Below are positions 1-8,963 of a DNA stretch of 64,000 nt, one piece after another. The position numbers and the translations under genes are program-made. A model generated the notes under the pieces. That model did not search any database and was not told where the DNA came from. It saw nothing but the letters and a program-made list of their open reading frames with translations. This DNA is from Streptosporangium becharense (GTDB taxonomy: Bacteria > Actinomycetota > Actinomycetes > Streptosporangiales > Streptosporangiaceae). The stretch is from positions 2,108,001 through 2,172,000 of the forward strand of contig NZ_JACHMP010000001.1 of NCBI RefSeq assembly GCF_014204985.1, given 5' to 3'. Every line of letters begins with the position of its first letter. Position 1 is the stretch's first letter.

Positions 1-3000
1 CGACCGGCGGTGGTGGTTCAGCCGCCCGCGGAGAAGACCATCGAGGTCGACATCGTCGTGCCGATCGAGGACATGACCGAGCTCGACGCCCCCGTTCCCT
101 CCCCTTCGCCCGCCGACGTGCCCGACGAAGACCGGTGGCTGATCGAGCCTCCGGCGAGGCGCTCGATCTGGCCGCACGTCGAGGAGCGGCTCTTCGACCT
201 GATCGGCGGTCACCGGTCGACGATCGTGTTCGCCAACTCGCGGCGGCTGGCCGAACGGCTGTGCACTCGCCTCAACGAGCTGGCCTGGGAGCGCCGGTCC
301 CCCGGCACCGGGCAGACCGACGTCGACGCGGGGGCCGGAGCACGGGGGCGGGCCCCGGAGGGCGGTTCGTCCGGCCGCTCCACGGGAGTCGGGCAGGCCG
401 CCGAGGGTGCCGCGGAGGCGGAGGGCGGGCCGGTGCACTGGGCGGGCGGGTTCCCCGTCCCGCCCGCCTCGACCGCGACCCCGGCGGAGATGATGGCTCA
501 GGCCGGAGCCGCCAAGGGGGTGGTCCCGGAGATCGTGCGGGCCCACCACGGCTCGGTCTCGAAGGAGGAGCGCGCTCAGATCGAGGAGGCGCTGAAGTCG
601 GGGCGGTTGCCCGCCGTGGTCGCCACCTCCAGCCTGGAGCTCGGCATCGACATGGGCGCGGTCGACCTGGTCGCCTGCGTGGGGGCACCGCCGAGTGTGG
701 CGAGCGGTCTGCAACGCATCGGCCGGGCCGGGCACCAGGTGGGGGCGGTCTCCCGGGGCGTGATCTTTCCCAAGTACCGCGGTGACCTGGTTCAGACCGC
801 CGTGGTGGCCGAGCGGATGAGAACCGGTGAAATCGAGGATCTGCGGTATCCACGCAACCCGCTCGACGTACTCGCCCAGCAGATCGTGGCGATGACAGCG
901 CTGGACGAATGGACGGTCGACGAGCTGGAGACCGTTGTGCGCCGCGCCGCCCCTTATCGGACGCTGCCCAGGAGCGCGCTGGAGGCGACGCTCGACATGC
1001 TCGCCGGGCGATACCCGAGCGAGGAGTTCGCCGAGCTGCGGCCCCGTATCGTCTGGGACCGGGTCACCGGCACCCTGCAGGGCCGTCCCGGCGCGCAGCG
1101 ACTGGCGGTGACCAACGGCGGCACGATCCCCGACCGTGGGCTCTTCGGAGTCTTCCTGGTCGGCGAGAAGGCGTCCCGGGTCGGTGAGCTGGACGAGGAG
1201 ATGGTCTACGAGTCGCGGGTGGGGGACGTCTTCGTGCTGGGCGCGACCTCCTGGCGGATCGAGGACATCACCGCCGACCGGGTCCTGGTCACGCCCGCCC
1301 CGGGACAGCCGGGCAAGCTTCCCTTCTGGCACGGCGACACCGCGGGCCGTCCCGCGGAGCTGGGCAAGGCCATCGGCGCGTTCCTGCGCGACATGTCGGC
1401 GGCGGGTGCGGGCACCGGGGCCCTGGACCGGGTCAGGGCGGCCGGGCTGGACGACTTCGCCGCCGCCAACCTGCTTTCCTACCTGGCCGAGCAGCGCCAG
1501 GCCACCGGATACGTGCCGGACGACAGGACGCTGCTGGTCGAGCGTTTCCACGACGAGCTGGGCGACTGGCGGGTCGTGGTCCATTCCCCGTACGGGGCAC
1601 GGGTGCACGCACCGTGGTCGCTGGCGATCGGACGGCGGCTGCGGGAGCGCTACGGCGTCGACGTGCAGGCCGTCCACTCCGATGACGGGATCGTGCTGCG
1701 CATCCCCGACACCCTCTCCGATCCCCCGTCCGACGTGGCGGTCTTCGACGCGGACGAGATCGAGCAGATCGTCACCGAGGAGCTCGGCGGCTCGGCGCTG
1801 TTCGCGGCGCGGTTCCGGGAGTGCGCCGGGCGGTCCCTGCTGCTGCCGCGCCGCACGCCGGGCAAGCGGACTCCGCTCTGGCAGCAGCGGCAGCGGGCCT
1901 CGCACCTGCTGGCCGTCGCCGGGCGCTATGGGTCGTTTCCGGTGGTGCTGGAGACGATGCGCGAGTGCCTGCAGGACGTCTTCGACGTGCCGGGGCTGGT
2001 CCGGCTCATGCGGGACATCTCTGCGCGGCGAGTCAGGCTGGTGGAGGTTGAGACCTCCCAGGCGTCGCCGTTCGCGGCGTCGCTGCTGTTCGACTACGTC
2101 GGCGCTTTCATGTACGAGGGAGACGCCCCGCTGGCGGAGCGGCGCGCTCAGGCGCTCGCCCTCGACACGACCCTGCTGGCCGAGTTGCTGGGCCAGGCCG
2201 ACCTGCGCGAACTGCTCGACCCCGACGTGATCGCCGACACCGACCGCGAGCTGGCCAGGCTCGACCGGCCGTTGCGCGACGCCGAGGATCTGGCCGACCT
2301 GCTCCGCTCGCACGGCCCGCTGCTCGCCGACGATGTGAGCGTCCGCGGGGGTGACCCGGCGTGGCTCGCCGCGCTGGAGGAGTCCCGGCGGGCGATCCGG
2401 GTTCGGGTGGCCGGGCAGGAGCAATGGGCGGCGATCGAGGACGCCGCCCGGTTGCGCGACGCGCTGGGCGTGCCGCTGCCCGTGGGGGTGCCGCACGTTT
2501 TCCTGGAGCCGGTCGACGATCCGCTGGGCGACCTGCTCGCCCGGCACGCCCGCACCCGCGCCCCCTTCCCGGCGAACACCGCCGCGGCCCGTTTCGGCCT
2601 CGGCCCGGCGGTCGTCGCCGACGCGCTGCGCCGCCTGGCCGCCTCGGGGCGGGTGGTGAGCGGAGAATTCCGGCCCGGTGGCCGGGGCGAGGAGTGGTGC
2701 GACGCCGGGGTGTTGCGGATGCTCCGTCGCAGGTCGCTGGCGAGACTCCGCAAGGAGGTGGAGCCGGTCTCGCCGGAGACCCTTGCGGCCTTCACACCCG
2801 CCTGGCACGGCATCAGCGGCTCCCCGCAGCGAGGCAGGCCGCCGGTCGACGCTCTGGTGTCCGCGATCGAGCAGTTGCAGGGGGCGGCGGTGCCCGCCTC
2901 CGCGCTGGAGACCCTGGTGCTGCCCTCGCGGGTGTCCGGCTACGACCCCTCACTGCTGGACGAGCTGACCTCCTCCGGCGAGGTGGTCTGGGCCGGGCAG

Positions 3001-4251
3001 GGGTCACTGCCGGGCGGTGACGGCTGGGTGGCGCTCTACTTCGCCGAGACCGCGCCGCTGCTGATGCCCGAACCGGGTGCCGTCACCATGACGCCGGTGC
3101 ACGAGGCGGTGCTGGAGGCCCTTGGCGGCGGGGGTGCGCTGTTCTTCCGGGAACTGGCCGTCCGGGCCGGTTCGGTACTGGACGACAGGGTGCTGGTCGC
3201 CGCGGTGTGGGATCTGGTGTGGTCAGGGAGGATCACCGGTGACACGCTGGCGCCACTGCGGGCGGTGCTCGGCACGGGACGCCCCGCGCACCGTCCCGCC
3301 GCCACGCGCAGACGGCGGGCGGTGCTGCCGACCAGAAGCGGACCGCCGACGGTCGGCGGACGCTGGTGGTTGCTGCCCAGCCCGGCGGACGACGCGACCC
3401 AGCGGGCACACGCTCAGGCGGAGGTGCTGCTGGAACGGCACGGCGTGGTGACCAAGGGCGCGGTCGTCGCCGAACGGCTGGCGGGTGGGTTCGCCGCGGT
3501 CTACCCGGTGCTGCGTGCCTTCGAAGAGAGCGGCCGATGCCGCAGGGGCTACTTCGTCGACGGGCTGGGGGGTGCCCAGTTCGCCCTACCGGGTGCCGTC
3601 GACCGGATGCGCGCCGCCTCCGCCCCGCCCGGGAACGCGGCACCGACGGCCGGCCCGGAGGCCAGGACACCGGCGGCCGACCCATGGAGCCGGACACCCA
3701 CGACCACCCCGTGGAGCGGGACGTCGGAGACCTACCCGGGGAAGACGGCGCCGGAAGCGGAAGCCGATCCGCGGCGCGGGGCGTCGCCGGACGATTCGTG
3801 GGATACGGCGCCGGGGACCGGTTCATGGGACGCGGCCATGGGAGCCGCCGGTCCGTGGAGCCCACGGCGGCCGGTCGCAGACGCGAGGCGGGCGGTGGTG
3901 CTGGCGGCGGCCGACCCGGCCAACCCGTATGGCGCGGCCCTGCCGTGGCCCGCCCATCCGGGTGACGTGTCGCACAAGCCGGGCCGGAAGGCGGGCGCCC
4001 TGGTGGTGCTGGTCGACGGGCACCTGGCGCTCTACGTCGAACGTGGTGGCAAGACCCTGCTGTCCTTCGCCGACGACGACCGTCTCCGGCCCGCCGTCGA
4101 CGCCCTGGCGCTGGCTGTGCGCGACGGCGCTCTGGGCAAGCTGACCGTGGAGCGGGCCGACGGCACCGCCATCAACGACTCACCCCTGGCCGCTGCTCTG
4201 GAGGCCGCCGGGTTCCATCCGACCCCGCGGGGCCTGCGTCTGCGCGCCTGA
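1..4251 (+). CDS. lhr: Lhr-type ATP-dependent DNA helicase, 5' end outside the window
   Basis: The frame is open from the first base, so the N-terminal RecA domain (Walker A, DExH box) lies upstream of the window. About 1,416 residues are visible. The second RecA domain shows STIVFANSRR (near base 210), ATSSLELGID (near 625-655) and the arginine-finger motif QRIGRAGH (near 715-740). The winged-helix and large C-terminal Lhr core follow. Lhr proteins are 3'-5' superfamily 2 helicases linked to DNA damage tolerance. Low-complexity inserts occur after the first helicase motif (bases 310-500) and near the C-terminus (about 3600-3880, with repeated PWS/SWD units). In many actinobacteria lhr adjoins nei2; here nei2 is 11.7 kb downstream on the same strand. 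Confidence 0.93.
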   Translation, partial: RPAVVVQPPAEKTIEVDIVVPIEDMTELDAPVPSPSPADVPDEDRWLIEPPARRSIWPHVEERLFDLIGGHRSTIVFANSRRLAERLCTRLNELAWERRSPGTGQTDVDAGAGARGRAPEGGSSGRSTGVGQAAEGAAEAEGGPVHWAGGFPVPPASTATPAEMMAQAGAAKGVVPEIVRAHHGSVSKEERAQIEEALKSGRLPAVVATSSLELGIDMGAVDLVACVGAPPSVASGLQRIGRAGHQVGAVSRGVIFPKYRGDLVQTAVVAERMRTGEIEDLRYPRNPLDVLAQQIVAMTALDEWTVDELETVVRRAAPYRTLPRSALEATLDMLAGRYPSEEFAELRPRIVWDRVTGTLQGRPGAQRLAVTNGGTIPDRGLFGVFLVGEKASRVGELDEEMVYESRVGDVFVLGATSWRIEDITADRVLVTPAPGQPGKLPFWHGDTAGRPAELGKAIGAFLRDMSAAGAGTGALDRVRAAGLDDFAAANLLSYLAEQRQATGYVPDDRTLLVERFHDELGDWRVVVHSPYGARVHAPWSLAIGRRLRERYGVDVQAVHSDDGIVLRIPDTLSDPPSDVAVFDADEIEQIVTEELGGSALFAARFRECAGRSLLLPRRTPGKRTPLWQQRQRASHLLAVAGRYGSFPVVLETMRECLQDVFDVPGLVRLMRDISARRVRLVEVETSQASPFAASLLFDYVGAFMYEGDAPLAERRAQALALDTTLLAELLGQADLRELLDPDVIADTDRELARLDRPLRDAEDLADLLRSHGPLLADDVSVRGGDPAWLAALEESRRAIRVRVAGQEQWAAIEDAARLRDALGVPLPVGVPHVFLEPVDDPLGDLLARHARTRAPFPANTAAARFGLGPAVVADALRRLAASGRVVSGEFRPGGRGEEWCDAGVLRMLRRRSLARLRKEVEPVSPETLAAFTPAWHGISGSPQRGRPPVDALVSAIEQLQGAAVPASALETLVLPSRVSGYDPSLLDELTSSGEVVWAGQGSLPGGDGWVALYFAETAPLLMPEPGAVTMTPVHEAVLEALGGGGALFFRELAVRAGSVLDDRVLVAAVWDLVWSGRITGDTLAPLRAVLGTGRPAHRPAATRRRRAVLPTRSGPPTVGGRWWLLPSPADDATQRAHAQAEVLLERHGVVTKGAVVAERLAGGFAAVYPVLRAFEESGRCRRGYFVDGLGGAQFALPGAVDRMRAASAPPGNAAPTAGPEARTPAADPWSRTPTTTPWSGTSETYPGKTAPEAEADPRRGASPDDSWDTAPGTGSWDAAMGAAGPWSPRRPVADARRAVVLAAADPANPYGAALPWPAHPGDVSHKPGRKAGALVVLVDGHLALYVERGGKTLLSFADDDRLRPAVDALALAVRDGALGKLTVERADGTAINDSPLAAALEAAGFHPTPRGLRLRA

Positions 4252-4650
4252 CCGTGCCCGCGGACAGGTCGGGGGCGTCTCAAAGGCCAGGCGCGTGTCG
4301 TAGGCCGGTGTGCCGCGGAGGACGACGCGCTTCGAAGGCCGGCTGCCTCGGAGCCGGTCCGCGGTCACGCTGGGAGTGCCCTGCGGGATGCCCGCAGCCT
4401 GCAAAAGCTTGATCGTCGAATCCGGGGTGAGACGTCATTTGGACGCGTTGAACTTCCATGGATTTCGTGATACCCCTCGAAAACTGACAAAGATGGCAAA
4501 TTATGTGAATAACATCCTTTTCTGGAAGAGCGGGTACCCTCCTACTGTCCAACCGAATTGGGCATGAAAGGACCTGCTCGACATCACCCTGCGTGATCAC
4601 ATAAAGATCATCTCGGTGGAGCACTCCCGACGACAGGGCGGTCAGCCAGC
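4252..4650. other. gene-free stretch between lhr and the rsbQ-like gene
   Basis: No convincing gene is seen. A small hairpin with arms CTGCGGG/CCCGCAG lies at 4381-4397 and could end lhr transcription, but it has no T-run. Bases 4430-4560 are unusually AT-rich for this genome and probably hold the promoter of the rsbQ-like gene. A GGGTAC at 4532-4537 resembles a SigB/SigF -10 element, but no matching -35 (GTTT-like) lies at the expected distance. Confidence 0.5.
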
Positions 4651-5442
4651 GTGGATGTCACAGTTCGTAACAACGTCAAGGTTTCGGGCCGTCCCGACGG
4701 GAAGCCTATGATCTTCGCCCACGGGTTCGGCTGTGACCAGAACATGTGGCGCCTGGTGACCCCCGCCTTCACGGACGAATACAAGATCGTCCTGTTCGAC
4801 TACGTCGGAGCCGGAAACTCCGTCGTCTCCGCCTACTCCCCCGAGCATTACTCCTCCCTTGAGGGCTACGTCCAGGATGTCATCGACATCTGCGAGGAAC
4901 TGGATCTGACCGGCGCTGTCTTCGTCGGGCATTCGGTCAGCGCGATGGTCGGCGCACTGGCCTCCATCCGGGAGCCGCACAGGTTCGACCAACTGGTGCT
5001 CGTGGGCCCGTCACCGTGCTACATCGACGACGGTGACTACGTCGGCGGCTTCAGCACCGCCGACATCGAGGAACTCATGGAGTCACTCGACAGCAACTAC
5101 CTGGGGTGGTCGAGCGCGATGGCTCCGGTGATCATGGGGAACGCGGACCGCCCGGAGCTGGGGGACGAGCTGACCAACAGCTTCTGCCGCACCGACCCGG
5201 AGATCGCCAGGCGGTTCGCCAGGGTGACGTTCCTGTCCGACTGCCGGGCGGACCTCCCCAAGGTCCCGGTGCGCTCACTGATCCTGCAGTGCTCCGACGA
5301 CGTGATCGCCCCGGTGGAGGTGGGTGAGTACGTCCACCGGGCGATCCCCGACAGCGAGCTGGTGCGGCTGCGAGCGACCGGCCACTGCCCCAACCTGAGC
5401 GCCCCGGAGGAGACCGTCACCGCGATCAAGGCGTTCCTGTAA
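4651..5442 (+). CDS. rsbQ: RsbQ-like alpha/beta hydrolase (energy-stress signalling)
   Basis: This 263-residue alpha/beta hydrolase closely resembles Bacillus subtilis RsbQ along its whole length. Shared signatures include the oxyanion region FAHGFGCDQ, the FDYVGAG loop, LVGPSPCY, and ILQCSDD. The predicted triad is Ser95 (in GHSVSA), Asp216/217 and His245 (GHCP). RsbQ is thought to make a small hydrophobic ligand that the PAS domain of its partner phosphatase senses; plant KAI2/D14 receptors are relatives. The GTG start is set by an in-frame stop upstream and has only a weak ribosome-binding site. The next gene, 11 bases downstream, is the matching PAS-PP2C phosphatase, which supports the assignment. 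No rsbV/rsbW/sigma gene is nearby. Confidence 0.88.
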   Translation: MDVTVRNNVKVSGRPDGKPMIFAHGFGCDQNMWRLVTPAFTDEYKIVLFDYVGAGNSVVSAYSPEHYSSLEGYVQDVIDICEELDLTGAVFVGHSVSAMVGALASIREPHRFDQLVLVGPSPCYIDDGDYVGGFSTADIEELMESLDSNYLGWSSAMAPVIMGNADRPELGDELTNSFCRTDPEIARRFARVTFLSDCRADLPKVPVRSLILQCSDDVIAPVEVGEYVHRAIPDSELVRLRATGHCPNLSAPEETVTAIKAFL

Positions 5443-5453
5443 CCGGAGGACCG

Positions 5454-6650
5454 ATGACCGGGCGTGATGAGGCGGGCATGGCCGAGGACGACTTCGAGGA
5501 GCTGTACGAGGACGCGCCGTGCGGCTACCTCTCCACGCGGGTCGACGGGACGATCATCCGGGCCAACCGCACGATACTCACCCTGACCGGTTACTCCAGG
5601 GAGGAACTGGTCGGCCGGGCCCGGATCCACGACCTGCTGCCGATCGGCGACCGGATCTTCTACGAGACGCACTTCGCTCCGCTCCTGGCCATGCAGGCGG
5701 TGGTCCGGGAGGTCGCGATCGACCTGAGGTGCGCGAACGGGACCAGGCTGCCGGTGCTGCTCAACGCGGTGACGAAGGAAAGGACGCCGCACCGGCCGGA
5801 GCTGGTCCGGATCTGCGTGTTCGCCGCGACCGATCGCCGGGAGTACGAACGTGAGCTGCTGCGCGCACGGCAGCGGGCCGAGCAGTCCGAGGCGAAGGCG
5901 CGTGAGCTCGCCCAGACCCTGCAGAAGAGTTTCATCCCACCGGCGCTGCCCCGCATCCCCGGGATGGACGTCGCCGGGATGTACCGGCCCGCCGGCCGGG
6001 GCGACGAGGTCGGCGGCGACTTCTACGACATGCACGAGACCGAGGGCGGCTGGGCACTGGCCATCGGGGACGTATGCGGCAAGGGGGTGGAGGCGGCCGT
6101 GGTGACCAGCCTGGCCCGTTACGCCCTACGCGCCGCACCCCTCCGGGAGGACAGCCCCGCGGCGATCCTCACCAGCCTGAACCAGGTGCTGCTGAGAGAG
6201 AAGGCGGGCCGGTTCCTGACGGCGGCGTACGCACAGATCTCCCACGACGCGCAGAACCACTTCCACCTCACCCTCTCCCTGGGCGGTCATCCCTCCCCCG
6301 TGCACATCTCCGGGGACGGGCTGGGCAGGATCGGCCGTCCCGGAACCCTGCTGGGCATCCTGAAGAAGGTCAGCCTGACCGACATCGACATCGACCTCCT
6401 CCCGGAGGACGTCATCGTCTTCTACACCGACGGTGTCGTCGAAGCGCGGGGCGACGACGGGATGTTCGGTGAGGGCAGGATGCAGGACGTGCTGGTCGCC
6501 GCCAGAAGCGGGAACGCGGCGAGCATCGCCGCCCGGTTGATGGACGAGATACTGACGTTCCAGTCCGGCCTGCCCAACGACGACATCGCCATCCTGGTGC
6601 TCAAGGTCGGAGACAGGCCGACCTCGCCGGTCACCGCGGCCCCGTCCTGA
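5454..6650 (+). CDS. rsbP: RsbP-like PAS-PP2C serine phosphatase
   Basis: This 398-residue protein has an N-terminal PAS domain (about 15-130, with GYLSTRVDG and GYSREELVG), a charged coiled-coil linker (about 130-160) and a SpoIIE/PP2C phosphatase domain (about 170-385). Metal-binding motifs are visible: GGDFYD, GDVCGKGVEAA and NDDIAILV. Length and layout match B. subtilis RsbP (about 400 residues), which dephosphorylates the anti-anti-sigma factor RsbV under energy stress. A strong GGAGG lies 6 bases before the ATG. The gene is co-transcribed with rsbQ. Its target anti-anti-sigma factor is not in the window, so the output is inferred only. The stop codon lies in the first unit of a degenerate 20-bp repeat. 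Confidence 0.88.
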   Translation: MTGRDEAGMAEDDFEELYEDAPCGYLSTRVDGTIIRANRTILTLTGYSREELVGRARIHDLLPIGDRIFYETHFAPLLAMQAVVREVAIDLRCANGTRLPVLLNAVTKERTPHRPELVRICVFAATDRREYERELLRARQRAEQSEAKARELAQTLQKSFIPPALPRIPGMDVAGMYRPAGRGDEVGGDFYDMHETEGGWALAIGDVCGKGVEAAVVTSLARYALRAAPLREDSPAAILTSLNQVLLREKAGRFLTAAYAQISHDAQNHFHLTLSLGGHPSPVHISGDGLGRIGRPGTLLGILKKVSLTDIDIDLLPEDVIVFYTDGVVEARGDDGMFGEGRMQDVLVAARSGNAASIAARLMDEILTFQSGLPNDDIAILVLKVGDRPTSPVTAAPS

Positions 6651-6770
6651 GCGCCGCGGCCCCGTCCTGAAGCCACAGCTTCTTCCTGAAGCACCGCGGC
6701 TCCTTCTGAGGGTCGCGATCCCGTCCCGATGCCGCGAATTCGTCCTGGAGCCGCCGATTCGTGCGGCACC
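6634..6770. repeat. degenerate tandem repeat, about 20-bp period
   Basis: Roughly seven units begin near 6634, 6654, 6673, 6694, 6713, 6732 and 6751. The first two share CCGCGGCCCCGTCCTGA exactly; later ones are diverged (for example CCGCGAATTCGTCCTGGA). The first unit encodes the last residues and stop of the rsbP-like gene, so the array grew out from that gene's end. It fills most of the gap to the convergent dipeptidase gene. Confidence 0.75.
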
Positions 6771-6791
6771 GCCGTCCGATCCGCGGGTCGG

Positions 6792-7436
6792 TCAGCGGGT
6801 GACCGGGCCGTAGAGCGCGCCGGAGGCCCCGACGGTCATGGCCCAGTAGCGGTCGCCGTATGACCAGTGCCACCACTCGGTGGGGTAGTTGACCAGACCG
6901 GCCGCCTCCAGGGCGACGCCGAGCAGCTTGCGGTGGTGGCGTGCTTCGGCTGACAGACCGGGGGCGTCGGTGTAGCAGGCGCCGTCGCTCTGCTCGGGGG
7001 TGGCGTTGACGGGGGTACCCATGTCGAGCTCGGACCCGTCTTCGGCGCACAGGGTCAGGTCGACCGCCGCGCCCGCGGTGTGCGGGGCGACTTCGACGGG
7101 CGAGACGTAGCGGCTCGCCGCCGCACGGAGCTCGTCGGGCGGCATGTCCGGATACAGCGCCGCCAGCTCCGCCGAGTACTCGTCGAAGATCCGCTGCTGC
7201 GTCGTCACCGGCCGGTACCCCTCCACGACCAGCAGCCGGTAGCCGTCGGGAAGGTGCTCCTGCGCCTGCTCCAGCCGGGCGAGCAGGCCCTGCCGCAGGT
7301 GGGCGAACGCCCCCTCTGGATCGGCCAGCCGGCCGTCCGTACGCAGCCGCCCCCGCACGTCGATCAACGGCTCACCGGACTCCTCGACGGGGATCGAGAC
7401 GACCCGGGGGTCGGAGATCAGAACGATGTCGCGCAT
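6792..7436 (-). CDS. VanX-type D-alanyl-D-alanine dipeptidase
   Basis: This 214-residue protein is a zinc D,D-dipeptidase (peptidase M15D). The family signature is present: EGYRP with Arg75, PHTAGAAVD with ligands His119 and Asp126, and EWWHW with catalytic Glu187 and ligand His190. Spacing closely matches VanX. The family hydrolyses D-Ala-D-Ala, either for nutrition/cell-wall recycling (DdpX) or in glycopeptide resistance (VanX). No vanH/vanA partners are nearby, so recycling is more likely. The ATG at 7436 is chosen because the longer frame upstream runs only through repeat DNA and lacks family residues. The protein appears cytoplasmic, with no signal peptide. Confidence 0.88.
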   Translation of the reverse strand: MRDIVLISDPRVVSIPVEESGEPLIDVRGRLRTDGRLADPEGAFAHLRQGLLARLEQAQEHLPDGYRLLVVEGYRPVTTQQRIFDEYSAELAALYPDMPPDELRAAASRYVSPVEVAPHTAGAAVDLTLCAEDGSELDMGTPVNATPEQSDGACYTDAPGLSAEARHHRKLLGVALEAAGLVNYPTEWWHWSYGDRYWAMTVGASGALYGPVTR

Positions 7437-7463
7437 GACGGCAATTCTCCCCCAGACGCCTCC

Positions 7464-7535
7464 GTCCCGGAGACGCCGCCCTTCCCAAGGCGTCACACCG
7501 TCCCGGAGACGCCGCCCTCCCCGAGGCGTCACACC
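7464..7535. repeat. 36-bp tandem direct repeat, two copies
   Basis: Units at 7464-7499 and 7500-7535 start GTCCCGGAGACGCCGCCC and differ at only two positions. A third partial start (GTGTCGGAGA) follows. The array lies between the dipeptidase start and the stop codon of the first ROK gene; the second unit overlaps the last codons of the ROK gene. Confidence 0.85.
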
Positions 7536-8752
7536 GTGTCGGAGAACACCTGTTCCCGTGCCTGCTGCAGGGCCGAGACCAGGGCGCCACGCAGCACGGG
7601 ATTGCCCCGGACCTCGGTGATCACAACGCTGGGACGGCTCGGGCAGACCCGGGCCACGGCCTCCTCCACTCTGACGGCGAGCGCCTCTCCCCCGGCCCGG
7701 CCGACGTCGCCGCTGAGCACGATCAACCCGGGGTCGAGCACCACGGCGACGGCCGCGACCCCGACGGCCAGCCGCCCGGCCAGTTCCTCCAGGAACGCGT
7801 CGGCTCCCCCGTCCACCGCCATGCGGACGTAGTCACCCACCGAGCCGGAGCCGGCGGCCAGGGCCGGCGCGGACAGGCCGCCCGCGGGGGCGGGAGCCGC
7901 GGCCAGGGCGGGGACGATGCCGTGGGCGTGCGCCAGGCCGGTCACCGCGTCGCCGCCGACGAGACGCTGGAACGACCCCGACTGGGGTTCGTTCACCTGG
8001 GTCGGGAGCGGTTCGCCGGGGACCGGGAGCCAGCCGATCTCACCGGCGCCGCCGGTGGCGCCGCGGTGCAGCCGGCCGCCCAGCATGACGCCGAGGCCCT
8101 GCCCCACTCCGGCCCACAGGAGTACGAAGTCGTCCGCGTCCCGGGCGGCGCCGTGCGCGCGTTCGGCCAGGGCGGCGAGGTTGACGTCGTTCTCGATCGT
8201 CACGGGGATGTCCAGGTCCCGGCGGAGCTGGGCGAGCACGCCCGCGTGCCAGGAGGGCAGGTCGAAGGAGAAGCGGACGTCACCGGTGCCGGGGTCGACG
8301 ACGCCACGGGTGCCGATCACGAAGGCGCGCAGCCGGTCGGCGCCGATGCCCGCCGACGCGCACGCCTTGCGCACCGCGCTTCGCACGAGCCGTACCGGGT
8401 CGTCGTGGCCGCTCGGGTCGACCGCGACCTCGGCGACGATCTCACCGGTGATGTCGGCGACGCCCGCGGCGATCCGGTCGGGGAGCACGTCGAGGCCCGC
8501 CACGTACGCGCACGACGGCACGACGGCGTAGAGGGCCGCGTTCGGTCCCCGTCCGCCCGCCTGTTCGCCGACCACCGTGACGAGGCCGCGTTCCTGAAGG
8601 CGGGCGAGGAGCTGTCCCGCGGTCACCTTGGACAGACCGGTGCGTTCGCCCAGCTCGGACCGGGTGAGCGGACCGACGGACAGCAGGAGCTCCAGCGCCG
8701 CACGGTCGTTGAGCTGACGCAGCAGCCGAGGCGTCCCCGGACGTCTGGACAC
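7529..8752 (-). CDS. ROK-family transcriptional regulator, copy 1
   Basis: This protein of about 407 residues has an N-terminal winged helix (about 12-70; GLSKVTAGQLLARLQERGLV) and a ROK sugar-binding/kinase-like domain (YVAGLDV, IENDVNLAA, GAGEIGW). It probably represses the divergent sugar-transport operon until an inducer binds. The GTG at 8752 is preferred over GTG 8770 because GGAGG lies 6 bases before it and because it aligns with the sister protein's start (SRRPG versus ERRPG). The usual ROK zinc motif CxCGxxGC after GEIG is absent. It is paralogous to the ROK gene at 13933-15111, and the pair flanks the operon. Confidence 0.9.
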   Translation of the reverse strand: MSRRPGTPRLLRQLNDRAALELLLSVGPLTRSELGERTGLSKVTAGQLLARLQERGLVTVVGEQAGGRGPNAALYAVVPSCAYVAGLDVLPDRIAAGVADITGEIVAEVAVDPSGHDDPVRLVRSAVRKACASAGIGADRLRAFVIGTRGVVDPGTGDVRFSFDLPSWHAGVLAQLRRDLDIPVTIENDVNLAALAERAHGAARDADDFVLLWAGVGQGLGVMLGGRLHRGATGGAGEIGWLPVPGEPLPTQVNEPQSGSFQRLVGGDAVTGLAHAHGIVPALAAAPAPAGGLSAPALAAGSGSVGDYVRMAVDGGADAFLEELAGRLAVGVAAVAVVLDPGLIVLSGDVGRAGGEALAVRVEEAVARVCPSRPSVVITEVRGNPVLRGALVSALQQAREQVFSDTV

Positions 8753-8785
8753 GGTGCCCCTCCCCGTCACGATCCGCTAACGATC

Positions 8786-8819
8786 GTTTCTTTTAAGAAA
8801 GTTTCTTGTTAGTTTAACC
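8786..8819. promoter_or_regulatory. putative ROK operator between ROK copy 1 and the ABC operon
   Basis: An AT-rich 34-base block in the divergent intergenic region matches the block upstream of the second ROK gene (15172-15205) at 25 of 34 positions. It contains the inverted pair TTTCTT-TT-AAGAAA (8787-8800). The conserved core is AAGNTTCNTGNTAGTTTANCC-like. Position between divergent genes suggests control of both. The regulator assignment is inferred from location. Confidence 0.65.
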
Positions 8820-8963
8820 ATGGTCGGCCCAGGGGCAAGCGATCTGCCCCACGGGCCGCGGCAGTTCTGACCGCTCCCAGTTGAGTCCAGAGGGTCACGG
8901 GGGACCCCAGCCGATTACCGACGAGCGAAAGATCCCGGCGAAAGCCTGAAAGGGAGAACTCCA

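Noticed and set aside
4400-4430. A GTCGAATCC stretch resembling the T-arm of a tRNA
   Set aside because: No matching D-arm, anticodon arm or acceptor stem could be folded around it.
4532-4537. GGGTAC as a SigB-type -10 element for the rsbQ-like gene
   Set aside because: Attractive because of the gene's role, but no GTTT/GNNT -35 lies 14-17 bases upstream.
6792-7436. A glycopeptide-resistance (van) cluster
   Set aside because: Only the VanX-type dipeptidase is present; no vanH, vanA-type ligase or VanRS genes adjoin it, so a recycling role is more likely.
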